Source: CAVXZE01 sp964615365
GTDB taxonomy: Bacteria; Myxococcota_A; UBA9160; UBA6930
Direction of reading: 5' to 3'
Assembly (NCBI GenBank): GCA_964615365.1
Contig: CAZTOU010000024.1
Coordinates: 1-64,000 of the forward strand
DNA length: 64,000 bases
Below, one piece after another: positions 26,267 through 34,137 of the stretch. Under the pieces are notes generated by a model. The model ran no database searches, was not told the DNA's origin, and worked only from the letters and a program-made list of their open reading frames with translations. The translations under genes were made by a program, and so were the position numbers. The first letter of the stretch is position 1. The number at the start of each line of letters is the position of its first letter.

Positions 26267-27481
26267 CTAGATCACGCCAGCGTCTTCGAGATCGCGGAGC
26301 TCGTTCCGGTCGAAGCCGAGCCTTTCGCAGTAGATGCCCTCGTTGTGCTCACCCAAGAGGGGTGCCGCGCGCCCCAGCGCCCAGGGGGTCTTCGAGAAGT
26401 GGTAGGGCGCGGAGGGAATCCTCGTCCGGCCCGCCGCCGGGTGCTCCATTTCCACGAAGATCCCCCTCTCGGTCATCTGCTCCGAGTGGGCGACATCCTC
26501 GGGGGTGTTGATGGGGGCGATGGGACAGGAGAGGGCCTGTGCCCTGCTGCAGATCTCCTCCCGGGTGTGCTTCTCCATCCAGCTCCCGATCAGCTCGATC
26601 ATCGCCTCGGGATCTTCGGCGCGCTGTCCGGGCTCCCTGGAGTCTCTCTGCTCGAACCAGTCGGTGTTGCCGATCAGCTTCATCAGAGCTTCCCATTGGT
26701 GATCGAGAGGTGCGACCAGGACGATGTGGCCGTCCTTGCAGGGGAACATCAGCGTGATCAGCCTCTCCCTTCGCGGCATCCTCCTGCCCCACGCCTCACC
26801 GCCGTTGGCAAAGATGACGGCCTCCACCCGCTGCATTGCCAGGACGGCCTCCTGCATCGACACCTCGATGAGCTGTCCCTTGCCCGTCATCCCTCTCGAG
26901 TAGAGCGCGGCGAGGACGGCGACGGCAGTCGTCACGGCGGGATCGAACTCGGTGCAGTTGCCCCCGATCATGGTCGGAGCGCGCTCGAGATCGAGAGCGG
27001 GGAGGGGAAGGCCGTAGCCCTGACCTCCGATGTGGGAGATGTTGAGCGGGTAGGCCTGGTAGCTCTGGTAGGGACCGCTCCTCCCGAAGGGACTGATCGA
27101 CGCCATGATCAGCCCGGGATTCCGCTCCCGAAGGGACTCGTATCCCAGGCCGAGCTCCTCCATCCGCCCGGGAGACCAGTCCTCCACCAGTACGTCCGCG
27201 TCGCTCGCGAGCCGCTCGAAGATCTCCTTGCCCCGGGGCTCTCTCGGGTCGAGCGTGATGCCCAGCTTGTTGGTGTTGAGGTAGAGAAAGAGGCCGCTCT
27301 TCTCCGGGTCGGGGACGTCCCCCGGAAACGGCGGTGACCGCCTCGTATCGTCTCCCGTCTTTGGGGGCTCGACGTGGATCACCTCTGCCCCCAGGTCGGC
27401 CATCAGCTTGGTGCAGTAGGGTCCGCTCCTGGTGCCGCAGTACTCCAGCACCCGGAACCCATCCAGGGCCTTCGATGCCAT
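26267..27481 (-). CDS. Family III CoA transferase (CaiB/BaiF) 2
   Basis: A 404-residue paralogue of the next gene. It shows GFRVLEYCGTRSGPYCTKLMADLGAE, NTNKLGITLDPREPRGK, VLVEDWSPGRMEELGLGY, and the catalytic Asp in CTEFDPAVTTAVAVLAA near residue 175. Both copies keep the catalytic Asp, so neither is obviously a non-catalytic partner. It sits between the acyl-CoA dehydrogenase and CoA transferase 1, suggesting activation and oxidation of one carboxylic acid or a related pair. Confidence 0.9.
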   Translation of the reverse strand: MASKALDGFRVLEYCGTRSGPYCTKLMADLGAEVIHVEPPKTGDDTRRSPPFPGDVPDPEKSGLFLYLNTNKLGITLDPREPRGKEIFERLASDADVLVEDWSPGRMEELGLGYESLRERNPGLIMASISPFGRSGPYQSYQAYPLNISHIGGQGYGLPLPALDLERAPTMIGGNCTEFDPAVTTAVAVLAALYSRGMTGKGQLIEVSMQEAVLAMQRVEAVIFANGGEAWGRRMPRRERLITLMFPCKDGHIVLVAPLDHQWEALMKLIGNTDWFEQRDSREPGQRAEDPEAMIELIGSWMEKHTREEICSRAQALSCPIAPINTPEDVAHSEQMTERGIFVEMEHPAAGRTRIPSAPYHFSKTPWALGRAAPLLGEHNEGIYCERLGFDRNELRDLEDAGVI

Positions 27482-27528
27482 GGGATCATTCCTCTCGGTC
27501 GTGTGGTCCTGGGCGCTGTCTTAGAGAA

Positions 27529-29373
27529 TTAGAAGACCACCTCCATGGCACTCCGGCTCTCGCTCTCGATGGCTTCGGCATGCGCACTGACCCGGGGCAG
27601 GATCTGTGTCGCGAAGAACTCCGCCGAGCAGAGCTTCCCCCAGTAGAACTTGGCCTCCTCGTCATTCTCGCAGAGGCTCTTCTTGGCTTCATCGCTGTCG
27701 GCGCCCTTCTGCTTGCAGATGGCGTCGAGCTTCTCCTGCGCGATCACCGCCTCGCCGAGCAGCAGGTGGGCCACGACGACGTCTCCGAACATCTCCAGGT
27801 AGGGGCAGGCGTGGAGCAGCGGGTAGATCATGTCGCCGCCGGCTCCCTTCTTCCCGAACTCGATGGTCACGTGGGCCAGTGTGTCCTTGGCCTTCTCCAG
27901 CCGGGCGACGTGGTCCTTCAGAGTCGGGTGGGACTTGTGGGTCTCGATGAACTCGCCGAGCATGCCGAGGAAGGCGATGAAGAGCTTCCCACCGCCCATG
28001 GAGACCTTGCGTCCCAGCAGGTCCATGGCCTGGATGCCGTTGGTTCCCTCGTAGATCGAGGTGATCTTGATGTCCCGCATGTACTGCTCGGCGGGGTAGT
28101 CGGCGCAGTAGCCGTAGCCGCCGAAGCACTGCACGGCCAGCTCGGTGACCTTGAAGCCCATGTCCGAGGGGTAGGCCTTGCAGATCGGCGTCAGCAGCTC
28201 GACCAGGCCGTGGTACTTGGCCCGCTCGGCGTCGTCCTCGGACGCGGCGGCGAGATCCGCGTACAGCGCCGTGCTGTAGAGCAGCGCCCGCATTCCCTCG
28301 GTGAGGGACTTCATCGTCAGCAGCATCCTCCGGATGTCGGGATGCTCGATGATGGCCACGCGGGGAGCTTCGGGGTTCCTCATCTCCGTGGCGGCCACGC
28401 CCTGGATGCGCTCCTTCGTGTAGGCGAGGGCGTGTTGGTAGGCGGTCCCCGCCGTACCCTGGGCCTGCTGCCCGACCATCATGCGGGCCTCGTTCATCAT
28501 CTTGAACATGTAGGAGATGCCCGCACATTCTTCGCCGATCAGGTAGCCAATACAATTGTCATCGTCTCCGAAGTTGAGCGTGCAGGTGGGGGAGGCGTGG
28601 ATCCCCATCTTGTGCTCGACACCGGCGGCGTGGACGTCGTTGAAGTCACCCAGGGACCCGTCCGCGTTGACGCGGACCTTGGGCACCATGAAGAGGCTGA
28701 CCCCCTTGATGCCCGCCGGTGCGTCCTCGGTGCGGGCGAGCACCATGTGGATGATGTTGTCGGTGTAGTTGTGGTCACCGCTGGTGATGAAGCTCTTGGT
28801 CCCGACCATCGTGTAATGGTCGCCGTCCTTCTTGGCGCGGCACTGCGTGTCGCCCACGGCGCTCCCGGCCTGGGGCTCGGTCAGACACATGGTGCCGGCC
28901 CACTCACCCGAGTACATCCTCTCGAGGTAGAGCTGCTTCATCTCGTCGGTGCCGAAGCTGTGGATGAGGTCTGCCGCGCCGGTGGTCAGCCCGCCGGTGG
29001 AGCAGAGCGGGAAGCAGGCCCCCTGGAAGAACTCGCTCACCACCGCTCCCATCGTGAGCGGCAGGCCCTGGCCGCCGTACTCCGGATCGGCGACGCCGGC
29101 GATCCAGCCTCCCTCGGCGTACTGCTTGTAGGCTTCGACGAACTCCGGGGGAACCTCGACCTTGCCGTCCTCGAACTTCACGCCCTTCTCGTCGCCGAGG
29201 GGGCCCAGAGGCGCGGCGATCTCCTGCGCCTGCTTCAGGCCTTCCTCGATGATCATCTCGAACATCTCTTGGTTGAATTCCTGGAACTTCGGGTACTTGG
29301 TGAGCTTCTCGATGTCGAGGTACTCGAAGAGCAGAAACTGAACGTCCCGGAGATCCACCAGATATTCGCTCAT
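27529..29373 (-). CDS. Acyl-CoA dehydrogenase of the long (about 600-residue, DmdC-like) subfamily
   Basis: A 614-residue flavoprotein oxidising an acyl-CoA to the enoyl-CoA and passing electrons to ETF. Motifs: WAGTMCLTEPQAGSAVGD, YTMVGTKSFITSGDHNYTDN, and the catalytic Glu in ITSIYEGTNGIQ. A C-terminal extension beyond the classic 390-residue fold matches the subfamily that includes DmdC (methylmercaptopropionyl-CoA dehydrogenase); the substrate is not determined by this. ATG 29373 is chosen because an AGGAG lies seven bases upstream; an ATG at 29379 is too close to it. It heads the CoA transferase operon. Confidence 0.92.
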   Translation of the reverse strand: MSEYLVDLRDVQFLLFEYLDIEKLTKYPKFQEFNQEMFEMIIEEGLKQAQEIAAPLGPLGDEKGVKFEDGKVEVPPEFVEAYKQYAEGGWIAGVADPEYGGQGLPLTMGAVVSEFFQGACFPLCSTGGLTTGAADLIHSFGTDEMKQLYLERMYSGEWAGTMCLTEPQAGSAVGDTQCRAKKDGDHYTMVGTKSFITSGDHNYTDNIIHMVLARTEDAPAGIKGVSLFMVPKVRVNADGSLGDFNDVHAAGVEHKMGIHASPTCTLNFGDDDNCIGYLIGEECAGISYMFKMMNEARMMVGQQAQGTAGTAYQHALAYTKERIQGVAATEMRNPEAPRVAIIEHPDIRRMLLTMKSLTEGMRALLYSTALYADLAAASEDDAERAKYHGLVELLTPICKAYPSDMGFKVTELAVQCFGGYGYCADYPAEQYMRDIKITSIYEGTNGIQAMDLLGRKVSMGGGKLFIAFLGMLGEFIETHKSHPTLKDHVARLEKAKDTLAHVTIEFGKKGAGGDMIYPLLHACPYLEMFGDVVVAHLLLGEAVIAQEKLDAICKQKGADSDEAKKSLCENDEEAKFYWGKLCSAEFFATQILPRVSAHAEAIESESRSAMEVVF

Positions 29374-29693
29374 GACCATCCTCCTGTTTCTTTTTCCCTG
29401 TTCCCTGCTTCCTGTTGCCATCGGCCTGTAGGAGCAGAGACCAAGCGAGGCTTCCGCGTCTTCTCGCCTGACGGGGGGTCTGCGGGCCTCTTGCACCTGG
29501 TGACTCGCGGTCGCGAAGAACGAGAATGCGACTCTGAGTCACGTTACACCCGGGTCTGCACCAGCCCGGAGGGCGCTGATTATACTTCTTCTGCGCAGCC
29601 GGTCATTCCCGTGCCCGCGGCCTCCTCCACCCGGGCGGGATCTCGCATTACTGTGTCGTGCTGCACGGTCCGGCTGTGCTACAGGGTGCTCTC
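29374..29693. other. Divergent intergenic region
   Basis: About 320 bases between the acyl-CoA dehydrogenase and HAD genes. On the minus strand the leader carries several CAGGRA-like purine repeats before the true ribosome binding site. A palindrome (29530-29540) and a TATACT element (29581-29586) are the only regulatory candidates I see. No RNA gene is evident. Confidence 0.4.
29523..29546. repeat. Palindromic element GACTCTGAGTC with shared left flank
   Basis: The core GACTCTGAGTC (29530-29540) is a perfect odd palindrome. The stretch GAGAATGCGACTC with its right arm recurs at 33001-33021 with 19 of 21 bases matching, again in an intergenic region. Confidence 0.4.
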
Positions 29694-30434
29694 GTGAACG
29701 GAGAGGTCCGCGCCGTGCTCTTCGACGTCGATGGTACGCTGTATCATCAGGCGCCTCTCCGCCTGTGCATGGGGCTGGAGCTCGCGGTGCTCCCCCTCCG
29801 AAGCTCCCCGGCATCGGCGCGGCGGACCTGGAGCGCGATCAGCGCCTTCCGCCGGGTTCGCGAAGAGCTCCGGGACCCGGGTGTGGCGGAAGCGCCCCTC
29901 GCGCGCCTCCAGTTCGAGCGCGCGGCGGAGCGCGTGGGGATGGAGGTCGACGAGGTCGAGGCCGTCGTATCGGAGTGGATCTTCCGGCGCCCGCTCCGAT
30001 ACTTGAGGCGCTGCCGGCGCGCCGGGATCGAGAGCCTGCTCGACGCGCTCGCGGCGCGCGGGGTTCCCGCGGGCGTCTTCTCGGACTACCCCGCGCGCGA
30101 GAAGCTCGAGGCGCTAGGGCTCTCGGACCGGATCTCGCTGGTCGCCTGCGCCACCGACGCCGAGATCAACGCATTCAAGCCGGATCCGAGGGGATTCGCC
30201 TGGTGCTGCGAGCGCTGGGGCCTCGAGCCTTCTCGGGTTCTCTACGTGGGAGATCGGGTCGAGGTGGACGCCCGGGGAGCGGCCAACGCGGGGATGCCTT
30301 GCGCGATCCTCTCCAGAAGGCTAGCCGTTGCCCCCGAGGGCATGCCGACGACTCCTGTTCCTTCTTACGCTTACCCTTTCACGAGATACTCGTCCTTCGC
30401 AGACCTGCAGCAGGCGATCGACGCGGGCGACTGA
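29694..30434 (+). CDS. HAD-superfamily hydrolase
   Basis: A 246-residue HAD phosphatase. Motif I is VLFDVDGTLYH near residue 10, motif II GVFSDYP, motif III FKPDPRGF with the Lys, and motif IV YVGDRVEVDARGA. The helical cap between motifs I and II suits a small phosphorylated substrate. The GTG at 29694 places motif I at the usual distance. It is four bases upstream of a UbiA-type transferase. I infer it dephosphorylates a product or intermediate of that enzyme. Confidence 0.85.
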   Translation: MNGEVRAVLFDVDGTLYHQAPLRLCMGLELAVLPLRSSPASARRTWSAISAFRRVREELRDPGVAEAPLARLQFERAAERVGMEVDEVEAVVSEWIFRRPLRYLRRCRRAGIESLLDALAARGVPAGVFSDYPAREKLEALGLSDRISLVACATDAEINAFKPDPRGFAWCCERWGLEPSRVLYVGDRVEVDARGAANAGMPCAILSRRLAVAPEGMPTTPVPSYAYPFTRYSSFADLQQAIDAGD

Positions 30435-30438
30435 GCGA

Positions 30439-31398
30439 ATGCAGAAGATCCGACCGTACATCCAGCTCGCGCGCATCGATCACTGGTTCAAGAACGTCTT
30501 CATGCTCTTCGGGACGCTGCTGGCGGTCTTCGTCGAGCCGTCGCTGCTCCGCCTCGATGTGCTTCCGACCCTGATCCTCGCCTTCTTCGCCACCTGCATC
30601 GTCGCCTCGAGCAACTACGTGCTGAACGAGGTGCTCGACGCACCCTTCGATCGTAAGCACCCGGTCAAGAAGAACCGGCCCGCTGCCGCCGAGCAGATCC
30701 GGAGGTCGCGCGCCCTGGCCGAGTGGCTGCTCCTGGCGGTGATTGGAATCGGGCTCAGCTACCTCGTGCATCCCTTCTTCGCCGCCTCGGCCCTGGCTCT
30801 CTGGATCATGGGGATCGTCTACAACCTCCCGCCCATCCGCACCAAGGAGGTCCCCTACCTCGACGTCCTCTCCGAGTCCGTCAACAACCCCATCCGCCTG
30901 CTCCTCGGCTGGTTCGCGCTGATCCAGACCCAGTTCCCTCCGGTGTCACTGATCCTCGCCTACTGGATGGCCGGGGCCTTCTTCATGGCCATCAAGCGTT
31001 TCGCCGAGTACCGCCAGATCGGCGACCGTCGGACGGCGCGCAAGTACCGCCGCTCCTTCCGTTACTACAACGAGGAGCGCCTGCTGATCAGTCTCTTCTT
31101 CTACGTGGTGATGGGGGCGCTCATGGGCGGCGTCTTCATCGTTCGCTACCGCCTCGAGCTGATCCTGATCCTCCCGCTGGTGGCCGGCTTCTTCGCCTAC
31201 TACATGCACATCGGTCTCAAGGAGAACAGCCCCGTCCAGCACCCCGAGAAGCTCTACCGCGAGAGGGGCTTCGTGGCCTTCTCGATCGTGAGCGGCATCG
31301 TCTTCGTGCTGCTGATGTTCACCTCGATTCCGGTGTTGTACGAGCTCTTCAACGTGGAGCTCGCCCAGACGGTGCCTCTCTGGACACTGGGCCCCTAA
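30439..31398 (+). CDS. UbiA-family prenyltransferase, decaprenyl-phosphate phosphoribosyltransferase-like
   Basis: A 319-residue multi-pass membrane enzyme. The first Asp-rich motif is NYVLNEVLDAPFDRKHP near residue 57, and a second polar motif sits near DVLSESVNNPIRLLLGW. About eight hydrophobic helices are visible. RIDHWFKNVFMLFG near the N terminus resembles the branch that transfers phosphoribose to polyprenyl phosphate, the first step in lipid-linked arabinose-type donors. The neighbouring HAD phosphatase fits removal of the 5-phosphate. The ATG at 30439 is taken, not an upstream in-frame start inside the HAD gene. Confidence 0.82.
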   Translation: MQKIRPYIQLARIDHWFKNVFMLFGTLLAVFVEPSLLRLDVLPTLILAFFATCIVASSNYVLNEVLDAPFDRKHPVKKNRPAAAEQIRRSRALAEWLLLAVIGIGLSYLVHPFFAASALALWIMGIVYNLPPIRTKEVPYLDVLSESVNNPIRLLLGWFALIQTQFPPVSLILAYWMAGAFFMAIKRFAEYRQIGDRRTARKYRRSFRYYNEERLLISLFFYVVMGALMGGVFIVRYRLELILILPLVAGFFAYYMHIGLKENSPVQHPEKLYRERGFVAFSIVSGIVFVLLMFTSIPVLYELFNVELAQTVPLWTLGP

Positions 31399-31426
31399 AG
31401 AAGCGCTACCCTTCAGTTATTGAGTC

Positions 31427-32860
31427 ATGGGTGAGAAGAAGGCCATCAACCGCAAGGAGCGCATGAAGCTGGAGCCGGTGCCGATGCGGTACCGCTCCGT
31501 CGAGGAGCGCAGCGGCGACTTCGAGGAGAACTGCGTCGGCTACACCGCCGAGGAGGCGATGGCGGAGGCGGCACGCTGTATCCACTGCCCCGAGCCGGTT
31601 GCCTGCGTGGTGGCCTGTCCCCTCGGAAACGACATCGAGGCGGCGCTCTGGTGCGTCGAGCAGGGGAATTTCCTGGGGGCGGCGAAGATCTACCGCGCCA
31701 CCAATCCGATCCCTGAGATCTGCGGCCGCGTCTGCCCCGACGAGAGCTCCTGCGCCACCAAGTGCGTCCTCGCCAAGAAGGGCAGAGGCATCAACACCCA
31801 GGCCATCGAGGCCTTCGTCGCCGACTACCACCGCGAGAAGGTCGGCGTCGAGCTGCCCGAGAAGGCCCCCCCGACCGGGAAGAAGGTGGGCATCGTGGGC
31901 GCCGGGCCGGCGGGGCTCATTGTCGCCGAGTACCTCGCGGTCGCCGGTCACCGGGTGGTGGTCTACGACGCCTGGCCGGCTCCCGGCGGGCTGCTCGTCT
32001 ACGGCATCCCCAACTTCAAGCTGGGCAAGGAGATCGTGCGCTGGAAGACGGACTGGCTGCGCGAGCTGGGCGTCGAGTTCGAGACCAACACTCGCGTCGG
32101 CAATACCATCACCCTCGACGGGCTGCTCGAGAAGGAGGGCTACGACGCGATCTTTCTGGGGACCGGCGCCGGCGTGGAAGGCAGGATGGAGATCCCGGGT
32201 GAGGACCTGGGGCGCATCTACGGCTCCATGCAGTACCTGGTGCAGCCGGGCAACGTCCCCGAGGATCTGCTTCCCGAGGACCGGCGCGCGCCGATCGAGG
32301 TCGGCAGGCGCGTGGCCGTGATCGGCGGGGGCGATACCGCGACCGACTGCCTGCGCACCGCGATCCGCCAGGGTGCCGAGGAGGTCGTCTGCTACTACCG
32401 CCGCACCGAGGCGGAGATGCCCGGCAACGCCACGGAGCGCCACCACGCCGAGGAGGAAGGCGCGGTGATCCACTACCTGACCGCCCCGATCGAGATGCTC
32501 GATCGGGGCGGGGACGGCAACGTGGACGCGATGCGGATGATCAAGATGGAGCTGGGCGAGCCCGACGCCTCCGGCCGGCGCCGCCCGGTTCCGGTCGAGG
32601 GGTCGGAGTACCAGGTCGAGGTGGACGACGTGATCCTCGCGGTCGGCTTCTGGCCTGACCCCCTGATGGGCGAGACCACCCCCGACCTCGAAACCCGCCG
32701 CTGGGGTCTGGTGGTGGTGGACGAGGAGACCGGCCAGACCAGCCGCCCGGAGATCTTCGCCGGCGGCGACAACGTGACCGGCCCCGCCCTGGTCAACACC
32801 GCCCTGGGGGCCGGCAAGCGCGCGGCCCAGGCGATCGACGCGTTTCTGAGCGGCGAATAG
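31427..32860 (+). CDS. GltD/NfnB-like NAD(P)-dependent iron-sulfur flavoprotein 1
   Basis: A 477-residue FAD and NAD(P)-binding oxidoreductase. The N-terminal double-cluster domain has CIHCPEPVACVVACP and CGRVCPDESSCATKC (residues 45-120). The FAD site KVGIVGAGPAGLIVAEYLA follows near 150, and the NAD(P) site VAVIGGGDTATDCLR near 300. It resembles the glutamate synthase small subunit and the NfnB subunit of the ferredoxin-NADP bifurcating transhydrogenase; no glutamate synthase large subunit is nearby. It is the first of a set that includes an NfnA-like gene and a second NfnB-like gene. Confidence 0.85.
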   Translation: MGEKKAINRKERMKLEPVPMRYRSVEERSGDFEENCVGYTAEEAMAEAARCIHCPEPVACVVACPLGNDIEAALWCVEQGNFLGAAKIYRATNPIPEICGRVCPDESSCATKCVLAKKGRGINTQAIEAFVADYHREKVGVELPEKAPPTGKKVGIVGAGPAGLIVAEYLAVAGHRVVVYDAWPAPGGLLVYGIPNFKLGKEIVRWKTDWLRELGVEFETNTRVGNTITLDGLLEKEGYDAIFLGTGAGVEGRMEIPGEDLGRIYGSMQYLVQPGNVPEDLLPEDRRAPIEVGRRVAVIGGGDTATDCLRTAIRQGAEEVVCYYRRTEAEMPGNATERHHAEEEGAVIHYLTAPIEMLDRGGDGNVDAMRMIKMELGEPDASGRRRPVPVEGSEYQVEVDDVILAVGFWPDPLMGETTPDLETRRWGLVVVDEETGQTSRPEIFAGGDNVTGPALVNTALGAGKRAAQAIDAFLSGE

Positions 32861-33000
32861 GTCAGTCTGCCCCGGGCCAACGAGGCGCATCTGACTCGCC
32901 AGTAGGTGATTCCGGCGCCGCGATGGAGCCCGGAAATCCGACTCGGGTGGTCCCCTTTCTCGCCGTATTTCGCCTACTTGGGTCCGTAAGACGCACCTTG

Positions 33001-33021
33001 GAGAATGCGACTCGGGGTCAC
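33001..33021. repeat. Second copy of the GAGAATGCGACTC element
   Basis: Matches 29522-29542 at 19 of 21 bases, with the right palindrome arm degenerate (GGGGTC instead of TGAGTC). Confidence 0.4.
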
Positions 33022-33032
33022 CCGGTATTGCC

Positions 33033-33061
33033 TTGTCCCCTTCCCGATTAGTGGTAACAAT
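33033..33061 (+). promoter_or_regulatory. Weak sigma70-type promoter candidate for the NfnA-like gene
   Basis: TTGTCC (33033-33038), 16 bases, then TAACAAT (33055-33061), about 125 bases before the start. Both boxes deviate from consensus. Confidence 0.3.
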
Positions 33062-33187
33062 CTCGCGTCCTCGAAGCGATCGGCACCGTCCGTGGAAGAG
33101 CAGATTCGGGAGCCCCCTTACCGAGGGGTGCGCCCGGCGCAGACGGCCACTTCCAAGGCAGGCCGGTCGAGACAACCAGGAGATTCC

Positions 33188-34069
33188 ATGTTCGAAATCG
33201 TCACCCGCGAGGATTTCTCCGACGTCACCTACCTGTTGGAGGTGAAGCACCCGATGCTGGCCAAGGCGGCCCAGCCCGGACAGTTCGTCGTGGTCATCTC
33301 CCACGACAAGGGCGAGCGCATTCCCCTCACCATCGCCGACTTCGACCGGGCCAAGGGAACCATCACCCTGGTGATCCAGGCGGTCGGCAAGACCACGCTG
33401 GAGATGCAGCGGGACTGCAAGGTGGGAAGCAGCCTCCTCAGCATGGTGGGCCCGATGGGCGTCCCCACCCATATCGGCGACCACAAGAAGGTGGTCTGCG
33501 TGGGCGGCGGACTCGGTGTGGCTCCGGTGTTCCCCCAGCTACGCGCCTTCAAGGAGTCCGGGGCCTATGTAATCGGCGTGGTGGGGTTCCGGAACAAGGA
33601 GCTGCTCTTCTGGGAGGACAAGTTCGGGAAGTACTGCGACGAGTTCATCGTCTGCACCGACGACGGCTCCTACGGGATCCACGGACTGGTCACCGCCGGC
33701 CTCGAGAAGGCCATCGAAGAGCACTCCGACATCGACCAGGTTCTCGCGATCGGGCCTCCCATCATGATGAAGGCCTGCGCCGAGACCACCCGGCCCCACG
33801 GCGTCAAGACCGTGGTGAGCCTGAACCCGATCATGGTCGATGGGACCGGCATGTGCGGTGGATGCAGGGTCAACGTGGACGGCAAGATGAAGTTCGGCTG
33901 CGTCGATGGACCGGACTTCGACGCCCACAAGGTCGATTTCGACGAGCTGCTCAAGCGCTTGGCGCGCTTCCAGCCGCTGGAGAAGGAGTCCCTGGAGAAG
34001 TGGCAGCAGGAGTGCCGCGTCCAGCAGCAGGCCGGTGAGCTGATCGAACAGCAGTCCCGCCCGGACTGA
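33188..34069 (+). CDS. NfnA/SudB-like FAD, NAD(P) and [2Fe-2S] oxidoreductase subunit
   Basis: A 293-residue subunit of the ferredoxin-NADP reductase fold. FEIVTREDFSDVTYLLEV starts the FAD-binding barrel. VVCVGGGLGVAPVFPQLRAF near residue 103 is the NAD(P) site. DGTGMCGGCRV plus FGCVDGPDF near 220-245 supplies the Asp/three-Cys type [2Fe-2S] ligands known in NfnA and related dihydroorotate dehydrogenase electron-transfer subunits. The ATG at 33188 follows AGGAG. With the GltD-like gene 69 bases downstream it forms an apparent NfnAB pair that can couple NADH, NADPH and ferredoxin. Confidence 0.88.
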   Translation: MFEIVTREDFSDVTYLLEVKHPMLAKAAQPGQFVVVISHDKGERIPLTIADFDRAKGTITLVIQAVGKTTLEMQRDCKVGSSLLSMVGPMGVPTHIGDHKKVVCVGGGLGVAPVFPQLRAFKESGAYVIGVVGFRNKELLFWEDKFGKYCDEFIVCTDDGSYGIHGLVTAGLEKAIEEHSDIDQVLAIGPPIMMKACAETTRPHGVKTVVSLNPIMVDGTGMCGGCRVNVDGKMKFGCVDGPDFDAHKVDFDELLKRLARFQPLEKESLEKWQQECRVQQQAGELIEQQSRPD

Positions 34070-34137
34070 GTTGGCTGAATTGGGCTGAACGTTCACCAGT
34101 CAGAAGAAAGAAGAAGAGCAACAGGAACGGGTATCCG

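Larger units (their letters stand above)
32861..33187. other. Intergenic region upstream of the NfnA-like gene
   Basis: About 327 bases with no convincing ORF. It contains a partial copy of the GAGAATGCGACTC palindrome at 33001-33021, a weak promoter candidate, and AGGAG just before the start at 33188. Its presence inside an otherwise co-directional block suggests a separate transcription start. Confidence 0.4.
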
